From NCBI RefSeq assembly GCF_028816475.1, contig NZ_CP118247.1:2906001-2970000 (forward strand): DNA of 64,000 nucleotides, given 5' to 3'. A model generated the notes under the pieces. The model did no database searches. It was not told the DNA's origin and saw nothing but the letters and a program-made list of their open reading frames with translations. The position numbers were made by a program, and so were the translations under genes. Origin of the DNA: Devosia rhodophyticola (GTDB taxonomy: Bacteria; Pseudomonadota; Alphaproteobacteria; Rhizobiales; Devosiaceae). Every line of letters starts with the position of its first letter. The stretch's first letter is position 1. This document shows, piece after piece, positions 37,299 to 46,894 of this stretch.

Positions 37299-37934
37299 TT
37301 ATGGTTTGCTTATTTGTGACACAACCCAGGGGTGTTCGGCAAAATCGGCCATGGTTTGATATTCTATTGCGTCCCAGCCGTAAGCGCGGGCGGCGGTGAC
37401 CACTTTTGGCGTATCGTCAAAGAACAAGGGTGCGGTGGCTTGCGGTCCGATGCGGGCGGCAATGAAGTCGAAAAAGCCGTTTTCGGGCTTTCGGATGCCG
37501 ACGCGGGCCGAATAAAATATGTCTTCGAAAATATCGCCAAGGCCCAGTTTATCCCACAACCAAAGGGCCCGCATGTGGTCCTGATTGGTGGCAATGAACA
37601 GGCGGATATCGGTTTTTGCCTTAAGCGCGCGAATGGCCGCGATCAGTTCATGATTGAGTTGGCTGTCATGGCTGAACCAATAATGCACCAGCGCCATGGG
37701 CGAACCGTTAAAGCCGAGGGAGGGTAGACGCTTGTCGAGCGCCTCGACCAGGGCCATCTGACCCGTGACAACTTTCTTGATAAAAATATCGAAGATGAAT
37801 TCGTCTCGAAAACGGTTTGGATCAATGCCGAGATCGGCCAAAAGATTTTCATCCCAGCGGCGCTGCAATTCAGGGCGGGCATGATAGCCATGGACCAAAA
37901 CCCCGTCGACGTCGAAAATGACGGCGCGGGTCAC
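37299..37934 (-). CDS. HAD-superfamily hydrolase
   Basis: A 211-residue haloacid-dehalogenase fold protein. Motif I is IFDVDGVLVHG at the start, the TNQ segment of motif II is LFIATNQDHM, and motifs III/IV appear in GIRKPENGFF and LFFDDTPKVV. A helical cap sits between them, so it is a small-molecule phosphatase or dehalogenase of unknown substrate. It starts with GTG overlapping the DUF6665 stop (GTGA). Confidence 0.82.
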   Translation of the reverse strand: MTRAVIFDVDGVLVHGYHARPELQRRWDENLLADLGIDPNRFRDEFIFDIFIKKVVTGQMALVEALDKRLPSLGFNGSPMALVHYWFSHDSQLNHELIAAIRALKAKTDIRLFIATNQDHMRALWLWDKLGLGDIFEDIFYSARVGIRKPENGFFDFIAARIGPQATAPLFFDDTPKVVTAARAYGWDAIEYQTMADFAEHPWVVSQISKP

Positions 37935-38257
37935 TTGGTTTTACCGGTTTGGATTGCGCCAAGTCCGGCAAGGACTTCAGGGGTGATTTTCAACTCTTGA
38001 ATCACGTCGGTATGGCGCCGGAAGCCGACAAGTTCGCGTTGGACGAAATATTGCCAGACAAGACGGCGTGCTTCGGCAAGGGCGCTGTCGCGGTTGTGGC
38101 TTTCTGTGTTGCCGAGTCCTTCCAGTGCCGTCACAACATGGCGCTCAGCTGCGCCCAAGGAAGAGGCGCGTTCGGCGGCGATCTCGTTTTGCAGCGCCGC
38201 CGTGCACGCTTCGGGGCGGACGGCGCGGATCAGATCAAGAGAATCACGCAGCGACAC
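37931..38257 (-). CDS. DUF6665 family protein
   Basis: A 108-residue, mostly helical cytosolic protein starting with GTG. The pattern ALQNEIAAERASSLGAAERH and RRLVWQYFVQRELVGFRRHT recalls DUF6665 of the Hyphomicrobiales (from memory). No function is known. It sits two bases after bolA and overlaps the HAD gene, so bolA, this gene and HAD form one operon. Confidence 0.7.
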   Translation of the reverse strand: MSLRDSLDLIRAVRPEACTAALQNEIAAERASSLGAAERHVVTALEGLGNTESHNRDSALAEARRLVWQYFVQRELVGFRRHTDVIQELKITPEVLAGLGAIQTGKTK

Positions 38258-38259
38258 GA

Positions 38260-38493
38260 TTATTCAGGTGCACTGGTCTGGAGGGCAAGCGCGTGAAGCG
38301 CGCCGCCCATATCGCCCTGAAGCGCCGCATAGACGAGCTGATGTTGCTGGACCCGCGACTTGCCGCGAAATGTCTCGGAAATCACCGTGGCGGCATAGTG
38401 ATCGCCATCACCGGCCAAATCGCGGATTTCGATTTCGGCATCGGGCAGGGCGGTCTTGATGCGGCGCTCGATTTCGTTTGCGTCCATGGCCAT
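38260..38493 (-). CDS. bolA: BolA family protein
   Basis: A 77-residue BolA/IbaG-type protein: NEIERRIKTALPDAEIEIRD, then GDHYAATVISETFRGKSRVQ with the conserved His, and QHQLVYAALQGDMGGALHAL. These partner with CGFS glutaredoxins in Fe-S cluster trafficking; grxD is just downstream. Two start codons (38493 and 38487) are two codons apart. Confidence 0.93.
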   Translation of the reverse strand: MAMDANEIERRIKTALPDAEIEIRDLAGDGDHYAATVISETFRGKSRVQQHQLVYAALQGDMGGALHALALQTSAPE

Positions 38494-38577
38494 GACGTAC
38501 CCCTTAATTCGTATATTCGTCGTTTTACCTTGCCCTGATATGGCATGGCAAAGGGGGCGCTTCAATACGGGCTCAAG

Positions 38578-39171
38578 CTATTGTGGGGTTGCAGTGTCTT
38601 CGGTTTTCATGTCGACGCAGCAATCTGCGTCTGAATGGGTCGAGAAATTGGCGATGATGAAGTTGACGATTGGCCGGGCCTGCTCGGCATATTCCGTGGC
38701 GTAGAGGCAGTCGAGAGAGTAGCCGCGTGGGCCATCGACCGTTTCGGTGTGAACGATGGTCAGTGGCATGTTCATGGGAGAATCAGTGCTGGTGCCTTCG
38801 TAGAGCAGGGCATCGCCGCTCTGAAACTGGGTCACTGTCTTGTTGGTAATTGTGAAGCCGGGGAAGCGCTCGATCCAACCTTTTATCACCTCATCTTCAT
38901 CCAAGCTGTCGAGAGCCGATTGTGCTGTCCAGCCCGTGTCTTCAATCGGCACGATCTCGGAGGTGCACTGCAAGGGCGCTTCGGGATGGTTGATGGTTAC
39001 CGGCTCGCCCGCGGCACCAGTGGCTACCATGAAGTCGGGATAGATGAGGGTGTAAGGTTGGTCAGCCAGAATTGAACGTGAGACCGAGACGTTGATGCTT
39101 TGCGCCGAAGCCGCAGAGGTCGCCAGAAGTGGCAGGACGGCCAGAACGGCTATGGTGCGGGTCAGGGTCAT
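38578..39171 (-). CDS. Exported protein of unknown function
   Basis: A 197-residue protein with a clear signal peptide (TIAVLAVLPLLATSAASAQS) behind GGAG. The mature part has beta-rich segments (ADQPYTLIYPDFMVATGAAG) and four cysteines, including a CC pair near the end, likely forming disulfides in the periplasm. I recognise no family. It lies between purL and bolA, in the same direction, 13 bases before the bolA reading region begins and 128 after purL. Confidence 0.7.
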   Translation of the reverse strand: MTLTRTIAVLAVLPLLATSAASAQSINVSVSRSILADQPYTLIYPDFMVATGAAGEPVTINHPEAPLQCTSEIVPIEDTGWTAQSALDSLDEDEVIKGWIERFPGFTITNKTVTQFQSGDALLYEGTSTDSPMNMPLTIVHTETVDGPRGYSLDCLYATEYAEQARPIVNFIIANFSTHSDADCCVDMKTEDTATPQ

Positions 39172-39298
39172 GATTACTCCAGGGGCGTGCCCCATACTTT
39201 AACTCAATATGTTTGCAAACGCCCTAACAACGGCAATCATATGGCGGGACGGATATCCGAAATGGAAAGGGGCGCCCAGCGCCCCTCGAAAGTCCGGC

Positions 39299-41530
39299 CT
39301 ATATTTCGCCGCGCATATAATCGGGGAACCAGAATTCGTGGGCTTCCTGAAGTTTTTTGACCGGGATGGGGCGTGCCTTGCCCAAAACCAGTTCGCCTCC
39401 ACCGGTTGTGCCGATCCAGGGCGCAAAAATGCCTGCGGCCTCGACTTCGCCCATCAAGGCGGTGAAGGCATCAACATCCATATCGTCACGAACCGTAACC
39501 AGATAGCGGCCCTGATCCTCACCAAACCACGTTGGAATCGGGTCAACGCCTTCGAGTTGGGCGATTTTGGCGCCGATGCCCGAAGAAATCGCCATTTCGG
39601 CCAGTCCAATGGCGAGGCCGCCATCCGAAAGATCGTGGACTGCGGTTGCCTTGCCCGAGCGGATGAGGCCACGGACAAAATCGCCGGTGCGGCGCTCATG
39701 GGCCAGATCGACGGGCGGCGGTGGGCCGTCGCGGCGGTCATGCAGATCGCGCATATAGATGGATTGGCCCAGATGGGTGCCCCAGGCAGGCGGCGCACCA
39801 AACAGCAGAATGAGATCGCCGGGCTGGGCAAAGCCAGTGCGGGCCATCTTGCCCCAGTCGGGAATGAGGCCGACGCCGCCAATGGTCGGGGTGGGCAGAA
39901 TGCCCTTGCCGTTGGTTTCATTGTATAGCGAGACATTGCCGGAAACGATGGGGAAATCGAGGGCGGTGCAGGCTTCGCCGATGCCTTTGATGGCGTGGAC
40001 CAACTGGCCCATGATTTCGGGGCGCTCGGGATTGCCGAAATTCAGATTATCGGTCGCGGCGAGTGGATCGGCCCCGGTGGCGGTCAGATTGCGCCAGGCT
40101 TCGGCCACCGCCTGCTTGCCGCCCTCATATGGGTCGGCTTCGCAATAACGCGGGTTAACATCGGACGTGAACGCCAGCGCCTTGGTTTTGTGGCCGTCAA
40201 CGCGGATCACGCCAGCATCGCCGCCGGGGCGCTGCAGCGAATTGCCCTGGATCAGCGTGTCATACTGCTCATAGACCCAGCGGCGCGAGGCGATCTGATG
40301 CCCGCCGACCAGCGCCAGAACGGCATCGGCAACATCAGATTGTGGAATGTCGGTGGCCGCCAGGGGGACCGCAACCTTCGGCGGCGTCCAGGGGCGGTCG
40401 TATTCGGGGGCTTCGTCGCCAAGTTCCTTGATCGGCAGGTTGGCGACTTCATCGCCCTGCCAGATGACGCGGAAGCGCAGATCGTCGGTAGTCTTGCCGA
40501 CGGTGGCGAAATCGAGCTCCCACTTGACGAAAACCGCGCGCGCCTCGGCTTCTTTTTCAGGATGCAGCACCATGAGCATGCGCTCCTGGCTTTCGCTGAG
40601 CATCATCTCATAGGGCGTCATGTGCTCTTCGCGCACCGGCACCTTGTCGAGGTCCAGTTCAATGCCCAGACCGCCCTTGGCGCCCATTTCCACGGCCGAG
40701 CAGGTCAGCCCCGCTGCGCCCATGTCCTGGATGGCGATCACCGCGCCGGTGGCCATCAACTCGAGGCAGGCTTCGAGCAGCCGCTTCTCGGTAAAGGGGT
40801 CGCCGACCTGTACGGTTGGGCGCTTTTCCTCGATATCGTCGCCGAATTCGGCCGAGGCCATGGTGGCGCCGCCGACGCCGTCCCGCCCGGTCTTGGCCCC
40901 CAGATAGACCACCGGCAGGCCGACGCCCTTGGCTTCGGAGAGGAAAATCTTGTCCGTGTCTGCCAGACCCGCCGCGAAAGCGTTGACCAGAATATTGCCG
41001 TCGTAGCGTGTGTCGAATTCGACTTCGCCGCCCACCGTGGGCACGCCAAAGGCATTGCCATAGCCACCGATACCGGCGACAACGCCCGACACCAGATGGC
41101 GGGTCTTTTCATGTTCTGGCGCGCCAAAGCGCAGCGCGTTCATTGCCGCGACCGGGCGGGCGCCCATGGTGAATACATCGCGCAGAATGCCCCCCATGCC
41201 GGTGCCCGCGCCCTGATAGGGCTCAATATAGGAGGGATGGTTATGGCTTTCCATCTTGAAGACCACAGCCTGGCCGTCGCCGATATCGACCACGCCGGCA
41301 TTCTCCCCGGGGCCCTGGATGACGCGCGGGCCACTGGTCGGCAGGGTCTTGAGCCACTTCTTGGAGGATTTGTACGAGCAATGTTCGTTCCACATCGCCG
41401 AGAAGATACCCAGCTCGGTATAGGTCGGTGTGCGGCCGATCAGGTCGAGAATCTTCTGATATTCGTCCGGCTTGAGGCCATGATCGGCGACGAGTTGGGG
41501 AGTAATGACGATGTCGTTGGGAAGGGTCAT
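39299..41530 (-). CDS. purL: Phosphoribosylformylglycinamidine synthase, large subunit PurL
   Basis: ATP-dependent synthesis of FGAM, step four of purine biosynthesis, acting with PurQ (glutaminase) and PurS. At 743 residues it is the small-type PurL that needs separate PurQ and PurS, both found upstream. Motifs include [60 protein letters not shown] and [20 protein letters not shown]. The ATG at 41530 is preferred over a TTG one codon upstream. Confidence 0.97.
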   Translation of the reverse strand: MTLPNDIVITPQLVADHGLKPDEYQKILDLIGRTPTYTELGIFSAMWNEHCSYKSSKKWLKTLPTSGPRVIQGPGENAGVVDIGDGQAVVFKMESHNHPSYIEPYQGAGTGMGGILRDVFTMGARPVAAMNALRFGAPEHEKTRHLVSGVVAGIGGYGNAFGVPTVGGEVEFDTRYDGNILVNAFAAGLADTDKIFLSEAKGVGLPVVYLGAKTGRDGVGGATMASAEFGDDIEEKRPTVQVGDPFTEKRLLEACLELMATGAVIAIQDMGAAGLTCSAVEMGAKGGLGIELDLDKVPVREEHMTPYEMMLSESQERMLMVLHPEKEAEARAVFVKWELDFATVGKTTDDLRFRVIWQGDEVANLPIKELGDEAPEYDRPWTPPKVAVPLAATDIPQSDVADAVLALVGGHQIASRRWVYEQYDTLIQGNSLQRPGGDAGVIRVDGHKTKALAFTSDVNPRYCEADPYEGGKQAVAEAWRNLTATGADPLAATDNLNFGNPERPEIMGQLVHAIKGIGEACTALDFPIVSGNVSLYNETNGKGILPTPTIGGVGLIPDWGKMARTGFAQPGDLILLFGAPPAWGTHLGQSIYMRDLHDRRDGPPPPVDLAHERRTGDFVRGLIRSGKATAVHDLSDGGLAIGLAEMAISSGIGAKIAQLEGVDPIPTWFGEDQGRYLVTVRDDMDVDAFTALMGEVEAAGIFAPWIGTTGGGELVLGKARPIPVKKLQEAHEFWFPDYMRGEI

Positions 41531-41590
41531 CAAGCGGTTCCGTGGGGAGGCTCTGGAAAATTGTTCAAACTGGCAGCAACAAACGATGAT

Positions 41591-42229
41591 TCAGTCATGG
41601 ACCACCTGCCGCTGGCCAAGCCAGTTGTCGAGCAGGACTGTGAGCGCCATAAGCGAGCCAAGTCCCACGGTCATGCCAACGGCATTGAGCAGGACCTGGC
41701 CATAGCCAAGATTGATCGCGTTGAGGATGGGGTAGGGGTATTCCTCCACCCAGGCGCCGCGGGCCATGGCGTAGAAGAAATACACCAGTGTCGGCGCCAG
41801 CATCACGCCGATTTTGTCAAAGCGCAGAGCTCCGTGCCGGGCAACGACACTCCACCACACAATGTACAGAACCGGCGCGACATAGTGCAAAATGTAGTCG
41901 CAGATGAGGAAGAGGCCTTCGAGCGTGGTCAGGTGACGCAACACGAAGAACACGAACAGCATGACCAGCGCGATATTGGCCGCCATCAGGCCTCTCAGCA
42001 CCGGGTGGCGGAACAGGCTCAGCCAGGTCGCGGCACTGATCTCGGACAGATAGATCAGCACCACAATGATGTTGGTGAGGATGGTATAATAGCTCAAGAA
42101 CATGCCCAGCGCGCCGGGTATGTCGCGACCCGCTGCAGCATAGGCCTGCATGGAGATGACGAACTGCACGACAAGGCCTAGCGTGCCGACCAGCAAGCCC
42201 GTGAGGGTGAGCAGGCGGCGTGCGGCCAT
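41591..42229 (-). CDS. Pr6Pr-type six-helix membrane protein
   Basis: A 212-residue protein with about six membrane helices (GLLVGTLGLVVQFVISMQAY; FLSYYTILTNIIVVLIYLSE; ALVMLFVFFVLRHLTTLEGL). FLSYYTILTNI is typical of the Pr6Pr family, which has no known function. It starts one base after the purQ stop and ends 60 bases before purL, so it is carried inside the pur operon without any evident purine role. Confidence 0.72.
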   Translation of the reverse strand: MAARRLLTLTGLLVGTLGLVVQFVISMQAYAAAGRDIPGALGMFLSYYTILTNIIVVLIYLSEISAATWLSLFRHPVLRGLMAANIALVMLFVFFVLRHLTTLEGLFLICDYILHYVAPVLYIVWWSVVARHGALRFDKIGVMLAPTLVYFFYAMARGAWVEEYPYPILNAINLGYGQVLLNAVGMTVGLGSLMALTVLLDNWLGQRQVVHD

Positions 42230-42230
42230 C

Positions 42231-42899
42231 TCAGGCGGCCTCACCGAGGAGCCCGGAGAACAGGGCGCGTCCGTCATCGCCGCCATGGGCTGCTTCGATC
42301 AGGTTTTCCGGGTGCGGCATCAGGCCGAGCACATTCTTCTGCTCGTTGAATATCCCGGCAATATCATTGATCGAACCATTGGGATTGGTGCCTTCGGCAT
42401 AGCTGAAGGCCACGCGGCCTTCGCCTTCGAGCCGCGCGACGGTCTCGGCATCGGCAAAGTAGTTGCCATCGTGATGGGCGACCGGGCAGCGGAACACCTG
42501 GCCCTGGGCATAGCCGCGCGTGAACGCCGTATCGGCATTGACGACTTCGAGTTTGACGTCGCGGCAGACGAATTTGAGCGACATGTTGCGCATGAGAGCG
42601 CCGGGCAAAAGACCCGCTTCAATCAGAATCTGAAAGCCGTTGCAGACGCCAAGAATGTTGACGCCACTGGCGGCTTTGGCGCGGACTGCATCCATGATCG
42701 GGGAGCGCGCCGCGATGGCGCCGCAACGCAAATAGTCGCCATAGGAAAAGCCGCCGGGAATGACGATGAGATCAACATCAGGAATTTCGGCGTCCTGATG
42801 CCAGACCGTTGCAGGCGCTTTGCCTGAAATCTGAGTGAGTGCGGCGATCATGTCGCGGTCGCGATTCAGGCCAGGAAAGACGATGACTGCAGATTTCAT
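42231..42899 (-). CDS. purQ: FGAM synthase glutaminase subunit PurQ
   Basis: Class I glutamine amidotransferase that supplies ammonia to PurL. The nucleophile Cys is in [20 protein letters not shown], with [20 protein letters not shown] upstream and the catalytic His in [12 protein letters not shown]. Length 222 is normal. Confidence 0.97.
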   Translation of the reverse strand: MKSAVIVFPGLNRDRDMIAALTQISGKAPATVWHQDAEIPDVDLIVIPGGFSYGDYLRCGAIAARSPIMDAVRAKAASGVNILGVCNGFQILIEAGLLPGALMRNMSLKFVCRDVKLEVVNADTAFTRGYAQGQVFRCPVAHHDGNYFADAETVARLEGEGRVAFSYAEGTNPNGSINDIAGIFNEQKNVLGLMPHPENLIEAAHGGDDGRALFSGLLGEAA

Positions 42900-42977
42900 C
42901 GGCTGGTCCTCGAAAAGGAGATGGGATAATCGTCCTTTTCGAGAGTCCCGACCGAAAAGGCAAGGGGTCGTGCCGTT

Positions 42978-44063
42978 TTATTCGGCTGGCGTCGCCGAAA
43001 CCTGTTGGCGAGGCCGACGTGCGCCTGGCGTGCCGGGAATGTGGGCCCAATCGGGACGCTCGAACAAGAACTTGCCAAATCCGGTCCATTGAACCAGCCA
43101 ATAGAGTACAACAGGGCTGATGACGGCGCTGGCCATGACGACAATGCTCAGGACGCTGATGTTGCTGATCAGATCGAATTTGATGAGCAGGGTACGAACG
43201 ATGCCCATGGGCAGGACGAAGGCGAGATAAATCACAAGGGATTTGGAGCCGAGCCAGCGGAGCCAGTCCATAAAGGCCAGTTTGGTCAAGAGGCTGGCGA
43301 TGACGCACAGGGCAGCCGTGCCGATCAGCGCCAGCAAGAGGTGCAGGACTGGGAGCGAGGCGAGGCCCATGTGGATTTCGCCGGGAAGGACGGCATAGCC
43401 GGGCGAGAACACGAGCGCTGCGTGGACCAGTGCCCAGGTTACAAGTGAGGCGAGCGCCATGCCGATATTGGCCTGTGCCCAGGCGACGAGCTTGAACAGC
43501 ATTGGTGCGAAAACGTAGCCCGAATAGAAATAGACGAAATAGGCGGCGAACTGGTCGATGAGATAGCTGCCGGTATGGATCGGTGCGATCTGAAGAACAG
43601 CGCCAAGGGCGAGGACCAACCAATGGGGCAGGCGCAGGGTGAAGCAGAGCTTGGCGACGGCGCTGAACACGGCCAGCATGTAGATGAACCACAAGACGCC
43701 GTAAGGCTCAGCGATCGCCCAAGCGAGGTCGATCAAAGCCATGGCGGGATCGCCTGCAACAAGACCAACCTTGAACACCAGATGGATGATGGCCCAGACG
43801 GCATAGAAATAGAAATAGTGCAGGACGCGGCGGTCTGCGTATGGCTTCCAGTCGCGGGCAATGACCAGTGAAAGGAACAGGCCTGAGATGGCGAAGAATT
43901 CCGGCATCCGGAAGGGTGTCGCGAATGCGATGATCCAGTGCAGTACGCCGGTCTGACCGGTGTCTTCGCCCACGCTAAAGGCGGAATACATCATGACAAC
44001 AAGCAGGATCGACAGGCCTTTTGCCATATCGACCCATTGCAGGCGTTGACTATCGTTGCTCAT
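42978..44063 (-). CDS. Acyltransferase-3 family membrane protein
   Basis: Ten or so membrane helices in 361 residues. It starts QRLQWVDMAKGLSILLVVMM, with TPFRMPEFFAISGLFLSLVI following: the typical acyltransferase-3 (OafA/OpgC/NodX) opening. Such enzymes O-acetylate or succinylate polysaccharides, glucans or lipids at the inner membrane. It interrupts the purS-purQ order, and its codon use looks like that of its neighbours. The acceptor is unknown. Confidence 0.85.
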   Translation of the reverse strand: MSNDSQRLQWVDMAKGLSILLVVMMYSAFSVGEDTGQTGVLHWIIAFATPFRMPEFFAISGLFLSLVIARDWKPYADRRVLHYFYFYAVWAIIHLVFKVGLVAGDPAMALIDLAWAIAEPYGVLWFIYMLAVFSAVAKLCFTLRLPHWLVLALGAVLQIAPIHTGSYLIDQFAAYFVYFYSGYVFAPMLFKLVAWAQANIGMALASLVTWALVHAALVFSPGYAVLPGEIHMGLASLPVLHLLLALIGTAALCVIASLLTKLAFMDWLRWLGSKSLVIYLAFVLPMGIVRTLLIKFDLISNISVLSIVVMASAVISPVVLYWLVQWTGFGKFLFERPDWAHIPGTPGARRPRQQVSATPAE

Positions 44064-44188
44064 TGGATGGCCTCCAGTAAATTACTGGGGCAATATATCG
44101 GCAATGCCTCTTATTCTGGTGGACAAACTGCCAACAGACTTAAGAGGTTTGCTTAATGGCTAAAGTTTTATTGAAGGGCGTGAGCGCG

Positions 44189-44272
44189 CTAGATTGGCAC
44201 CGACGCATAGGCAGCAAATATCAGTCCAAGTGTTGCGAAAAACAACACAGAAAGCGAAACGGTTTTGAACAT
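44189..44272 (-). CDS. Possible 27-residue single-helix membrane peptide
   Basis: A small frame from an ATG at 44272 encodes 27 residues with one continuous hydrophobic helix (SLSVLFFATLGLIFAAYA) and a lysine on the N-terminal side. A weak AGGA lies about ten bases upstream. It lies in the 263-base space between purS and the acyltransferase gene. It may be a small membrane protein or chance. Confidence 0.35.
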   Translation of the reverse strand: MFKTVSLSVLFFATLGLIFAAYASVPI

Positions 44273-44326
44273 AAAACAGCAATCCTACGCGGGATGAGAC
44301 GCGCGGCCTAAAATAGCGGGCGGGGG

Positions 44327-44569
44327 TTAATCGGAGATTTCGATCGTGTAATTTTCGATCACAGTATTGGCTAGCAGCTTTTCGCACATGGTGGTGACAG
44401 AGGCGCGAGCCGCAGATTCATCGGTTTCGTTCAGCGCCAGATCAAAGACCTTGCCCTGGCGCACGCCGCTGACGCCTGAAAGGCCCAGACTTTTGAGCGA
44501 GCCTTCAATGGCCTGACCCTGTGGGTCAAGGACGCCGGCCTTTAGGGTTACGGTGACGCGCGCTTTCAT
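44327..44569 (-). CDS. purS: FGAM synthase subunit PurS
   Basis: An 80-residue protein bridging PurL and PurQ. It opens MKARVTVTLKAGVLDPQGQA with SLKSLGLSGVSGVRQGKVFD following, the standard PurS pattern. The start at 44569 is preferred over an upstream in-frame start at 44587 that would overlap nearly to purC. Confidence 0.95.
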   Translation of the reverse strand: MKARVTVTLKAGVLDPQGQAIEGSLKSLGLSGVSGVRQGKVFDLALNETDESAARASVTTMCEKLLANTVIENYTIEISD

Positions 44570-44587
44570 TGATCTACCTTTTGGCAA

Positions 44588-45352
44588 TTATTGGACGAGA
44601 CGGGGACCGGTGGTCAGGGCATTTTCTGTTTCGACCAAAATGCCGAGGCGCTGGGCCACGTCGCGGTAGGCGTCAACCAGGCCGCCAAGGTCCTGACGGA
44701 AACGGTCCTTGTCGAGCTTGTTGCGCGTCTTGATATCCCACAGGCGGCAACTGTCGGGCGAAATCTCGTCGGCCAGAACAATGCGCATCAGGTCACCTTC
44801 GTAAAGGCGTCCGCATTCGATCTTGAAATCGACCAGTTGGATGCCGACACCCATGAACAGGCCCGACAGGAAATCGTTGACACGGATGGCAAGGCTCATG
44901 ATGTCATCCAGCTCGGCGGGGGTTGCCCAGCCAAAGGCGGTGATGTGCTCTTCGCTGACCATGGGGTCGTGCAGGGCATCGTCCTTATAACAGAACTCGA
45001 TGATGGAGCGCGGCAACTGCGTGCCTTCTTCCAGCCCCAACCGTTTGACCAGCGAGCCAGCGGCAATGTTGCGCACGATGATTTCGAGCGGGATGATTTC
45101 GACTTCCTTGATCAGCTGCTCACGCATGTTGATGCGGCGCAGGAAGTGAGTCGGGATGCCCAGACCGTTCAACTTGGTGAAGACGAACTCGGAAATGCGG
45201 TTGTTGAGCACGCCCTTGCCGTCCAGCACCTCATGCTTGGCGCCGTCGCCAGCGGTGGCATCGTCCTTGAAATATTGAACGAGCGTGCCGGGCTCAGGAC
45301 CCTCATACAAGATCTTGGCTTTGCCTTCATATATTTTACGCCGACGGTTCAT
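44588..45352 (-). CDS. purC: SAICAR synthetase PurC
   Basis: Phosphoribosylaminoimidazole-succinocarboxamide synthase, 254 residues. It opens [20 protein letters not shown], with [40 protein letters not shown] and [20 protein letters not shown]. It makes the substrate of PurB, encoded further up the region. purS begins 18 bases after its stop. Confidence 0.97.
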   Translation of the reverse strand: MNRRRKIYEGKAKILYEGPEPGTLVQYFKDDATAGDGAKHEVLDGKGVLNNRISEFVFTKLNGLGIPTHFLRRINMREQLIKEVEIIPLEIIVRNIAAGSLVKRLGLEEGTQLPRSIIEFCYKDDALHDPMVSEEHITAFGWATPAELDDIMSLAIRVNDFLSGLFMGVGIQLVDFKIECGRLYEGDLMRIVLADEISPDSCRLWDIKTRNKLDKDRFRQDLGGLVDAYRDVAQRLGILVETENALTTGPRLVQ

Positions 45353-45549
45353 GAGGTCTCTGCCGTTTCCAATGAAGGGAAGTTCTATGAAATTTGGCCG
45401 CTTCATGCGCTAGAATCCGCCCAAAAGGCAAGTCCTTTTGCATTTCGGACGCGCATGAGGCCATTGCGCCCGTTGATTTGGGGGCGTGAACCCCTTATGT
45501 GCAAGGGGTGGCGTCAGGGGGCGCTGAAACCAATATATGCGGAGAAAAA

Positions 45550-45873
45550 ATGTCCGGATTCGACGATCGCAAGAAGGGTCAGGAAGCCAAGTTCGCGCTG
45601 GATGCAGAACTTCGCTTCAAGGCTGAAGCGCGCCGCAACAAACTCCTGGGCATCTGGGTAGCCGAACTCCTGGGGCTGACGGGAGACGATGCAACTGCTT
45701 ATGCAGCTGAGGTCGTGGCCGCTGATTTTGAAGAAGCTGGTGATGAAGATGTTTTCCGCAAGGTTTCTGCGGATATCAAGGCCAAGGGCCTGAGCATCGA
45801 CGATGAGGCGATTCGCCTGAAAATGACCCAGCTAACTGGCCTTGCACAGCAGCAGGTGCTGGCTGAAGGTTAA
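45550..45873 (+). CDS. F1-ATPase inhibitor subunit zeta (DUF1476)
   Basis: A 107-residue helical protein matching the alphaproteobacterial zeta subunit that blocks ATP hydrolysis by F1FO-ATPase, in the way mitochondrial IF1 does. It opens MSGFDDRKKGQEAKFALDAE, an inhibitory N-terminal segment, followed by KAEARRNKLLGIWVAELLGL. The ATG at 45550 follows GGAG. Its place beside purC is a known conserved neighbourhood in this class; it is transcribed against the pur genes. Confidence 0.9.
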   Translation: MSGFDDRKKGQEAKFALDAELRFKAEARRNKLLGIWVAELLGLTGDDATAYAAEVVAADFEEAGDEDVFRKVSADIKAKGLSIDDEAIRLKMTQLTGLAQQQVLAEG

Positions 45874-45895
45874 GGGCCGACCTATCGAAATGGCA

Positions 45896-45926
45896 CGAAC
45901 CGGGCGGGGGGACTTCACCCGGTTCG
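45896..45926. terminator. Hairpin between convergent zeta and DUF1344 genes
   Basis: Nine-base stem CGAACCGGG / CCCGGTTCG with a 13-base loop, between two convergent stops. No clear T tract follows on either strand, so termination is plausible only. Confidence 0.4.
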
Positions 45927-45938
45927 CGCACTACTGGT

Positions 45939-46226
45939 CTAGCCCAGAGAGAGGCTATCGACCTTGTGGGCTGTCCCGTTCATTTGGTATTTCAGGGTAA
46001 CCATTGAGCCGACCTTGAGGCCAGGGTCCTTGAAGCCAGCCGGCAGGGTATAGGTTGTGCCGTTGTTCAGCGTGATGGAGTGCGATGACAAGTCGAACGA
46101 CTTGACCGTGTCCGAAATGGATTGCGGGGTCGTGCTTATGCCGGCGCTGGTGGTGCTGGCAGCGTAACTGACGCCGGAAATGCCCAGCGCGAGTGCAAGG
46201 GCGGCGGGAAGAATGATATTTCTCAT
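45939..46226 (-). CDS. DUF1344 small exported protein
   Basis: A 95-residue protein with a signal peptide (IILPAALALALGISGVSYAA) and a short beta domain (TVKSFDLSSHSITLNNGTTY, then VGSMVTLKYQMNGTAHKVDS). This matches DUF1344, common in rhizobia, of unknown role. Monocistronic. Confidence 0.8.
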   Translation of the reverse strand: MRNIILPAALALALGISGVSYAASTTSAGISTTPQSISDTVKSFDLSSHSITLNNGTTYTLPAGFKDPGLKVGSMVTLKYQMNGTAHKVDSLSLG

Positions 46227-46465
46227 TTCGATTACCCAATAGATCGACGACCGCAGGCGGTCGTGGATTTTGCAAGTTTACAGATCGCGTCGAGTCGCAG
46301 GTCGAAATGGCTTGCCGGCGGGTCCAAACTTGCGGGATGAAATTAGGACCCTCATTTGTCGGGTTCAACTTATCAATAATTAATGTTGGTCGGCAAAATT
46401 TTTGCCATAGTTGGAGCAAGCGCGGCGAAAAGAAGGCATCCGGCTGGCGGGTGAATTTGCCGCGC

Positions 46466-46886
46466 TCAGCCCTTGAGTCTTTGCATCAGCCGGGTGAACA
46501 TCAACAGCCCTTCTGGCCGCGGACCGTGGCCCGACTCGATGTTGAAATGACCCGCTTCGCCCGCCTGATGGAAGTCCGACCCCCAGCATGAGGCGAATTC
46601 AGCGGCGTGGTCTACGCTGCAATAGGGGTCATTGGTCGAGGCGACAAGCATCGACGGGAAGGGCAGCGGATCGCGGGGAATGGGGCTGAAGGGAGCCGCT
46701 TCGGGCGGCGCTTCGGGGTGCAGCTCCACATCGGGAGGCGCGACCAAAAAAGCGCCGCGCACCTTGGTGTCGGCCAAACGTCTGGCCGCGTGTATCGTGG
46801 CCAAAACGCCGAGCGCATGGGCCAGAATAACCACCGGTCGCGTCGCCATCATGATGTCGCGCTCGATGGCGGTCACCCATGGCTCC
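46466..46886 (-). pseudogene. 5'-truncated copy of RBBP9-type hydrolase gene
   Basis: This encodes the last 135 or so residues of the alpha/beta-hydrolase-like protein whose full copy lies at 47932-48486. Homology between the copies starts at TTGCATCAGC (46481 / 47944) and stops at GGCTCC (46886 / 48349). By hand count about 51 of 406 bases differ, mostly silently, while only about seven residues change. The first 50 residues and the start codon are missing, so it is probably dead, though a frame from 46876 remains open. It keeps the conserved Asp and His and, like the full copy, has Ala in place of the nucleophile Ser. Confidence 0.8.
46481..46886 (+). repeat. Direct repeat, left copy (hydrolase 3' part)
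   Basis: Left arm of a 406-base direct repeat, about 87 percent identical by hand count to 47944-48349, flanking the AT-rich gene. The left arm is the more GC-rich at silent sites, like the surrounding chromosome. Confidence 0.85.
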
Positions 46887-46894
46887 TCGAAAAG

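Noticed and set aside
39995-42181. 728-codon open frame on the plus strand
   Set aside because: It is antisense to purL and Pr6Pr, both well-conserved genes; the composition is that of a mirrored frame.
42978-44063. Acyltransferase as recently acquired DNA
   Set aside because: Its base and codon composition matches the neighbouring pur genes and there are no flanking repeats.
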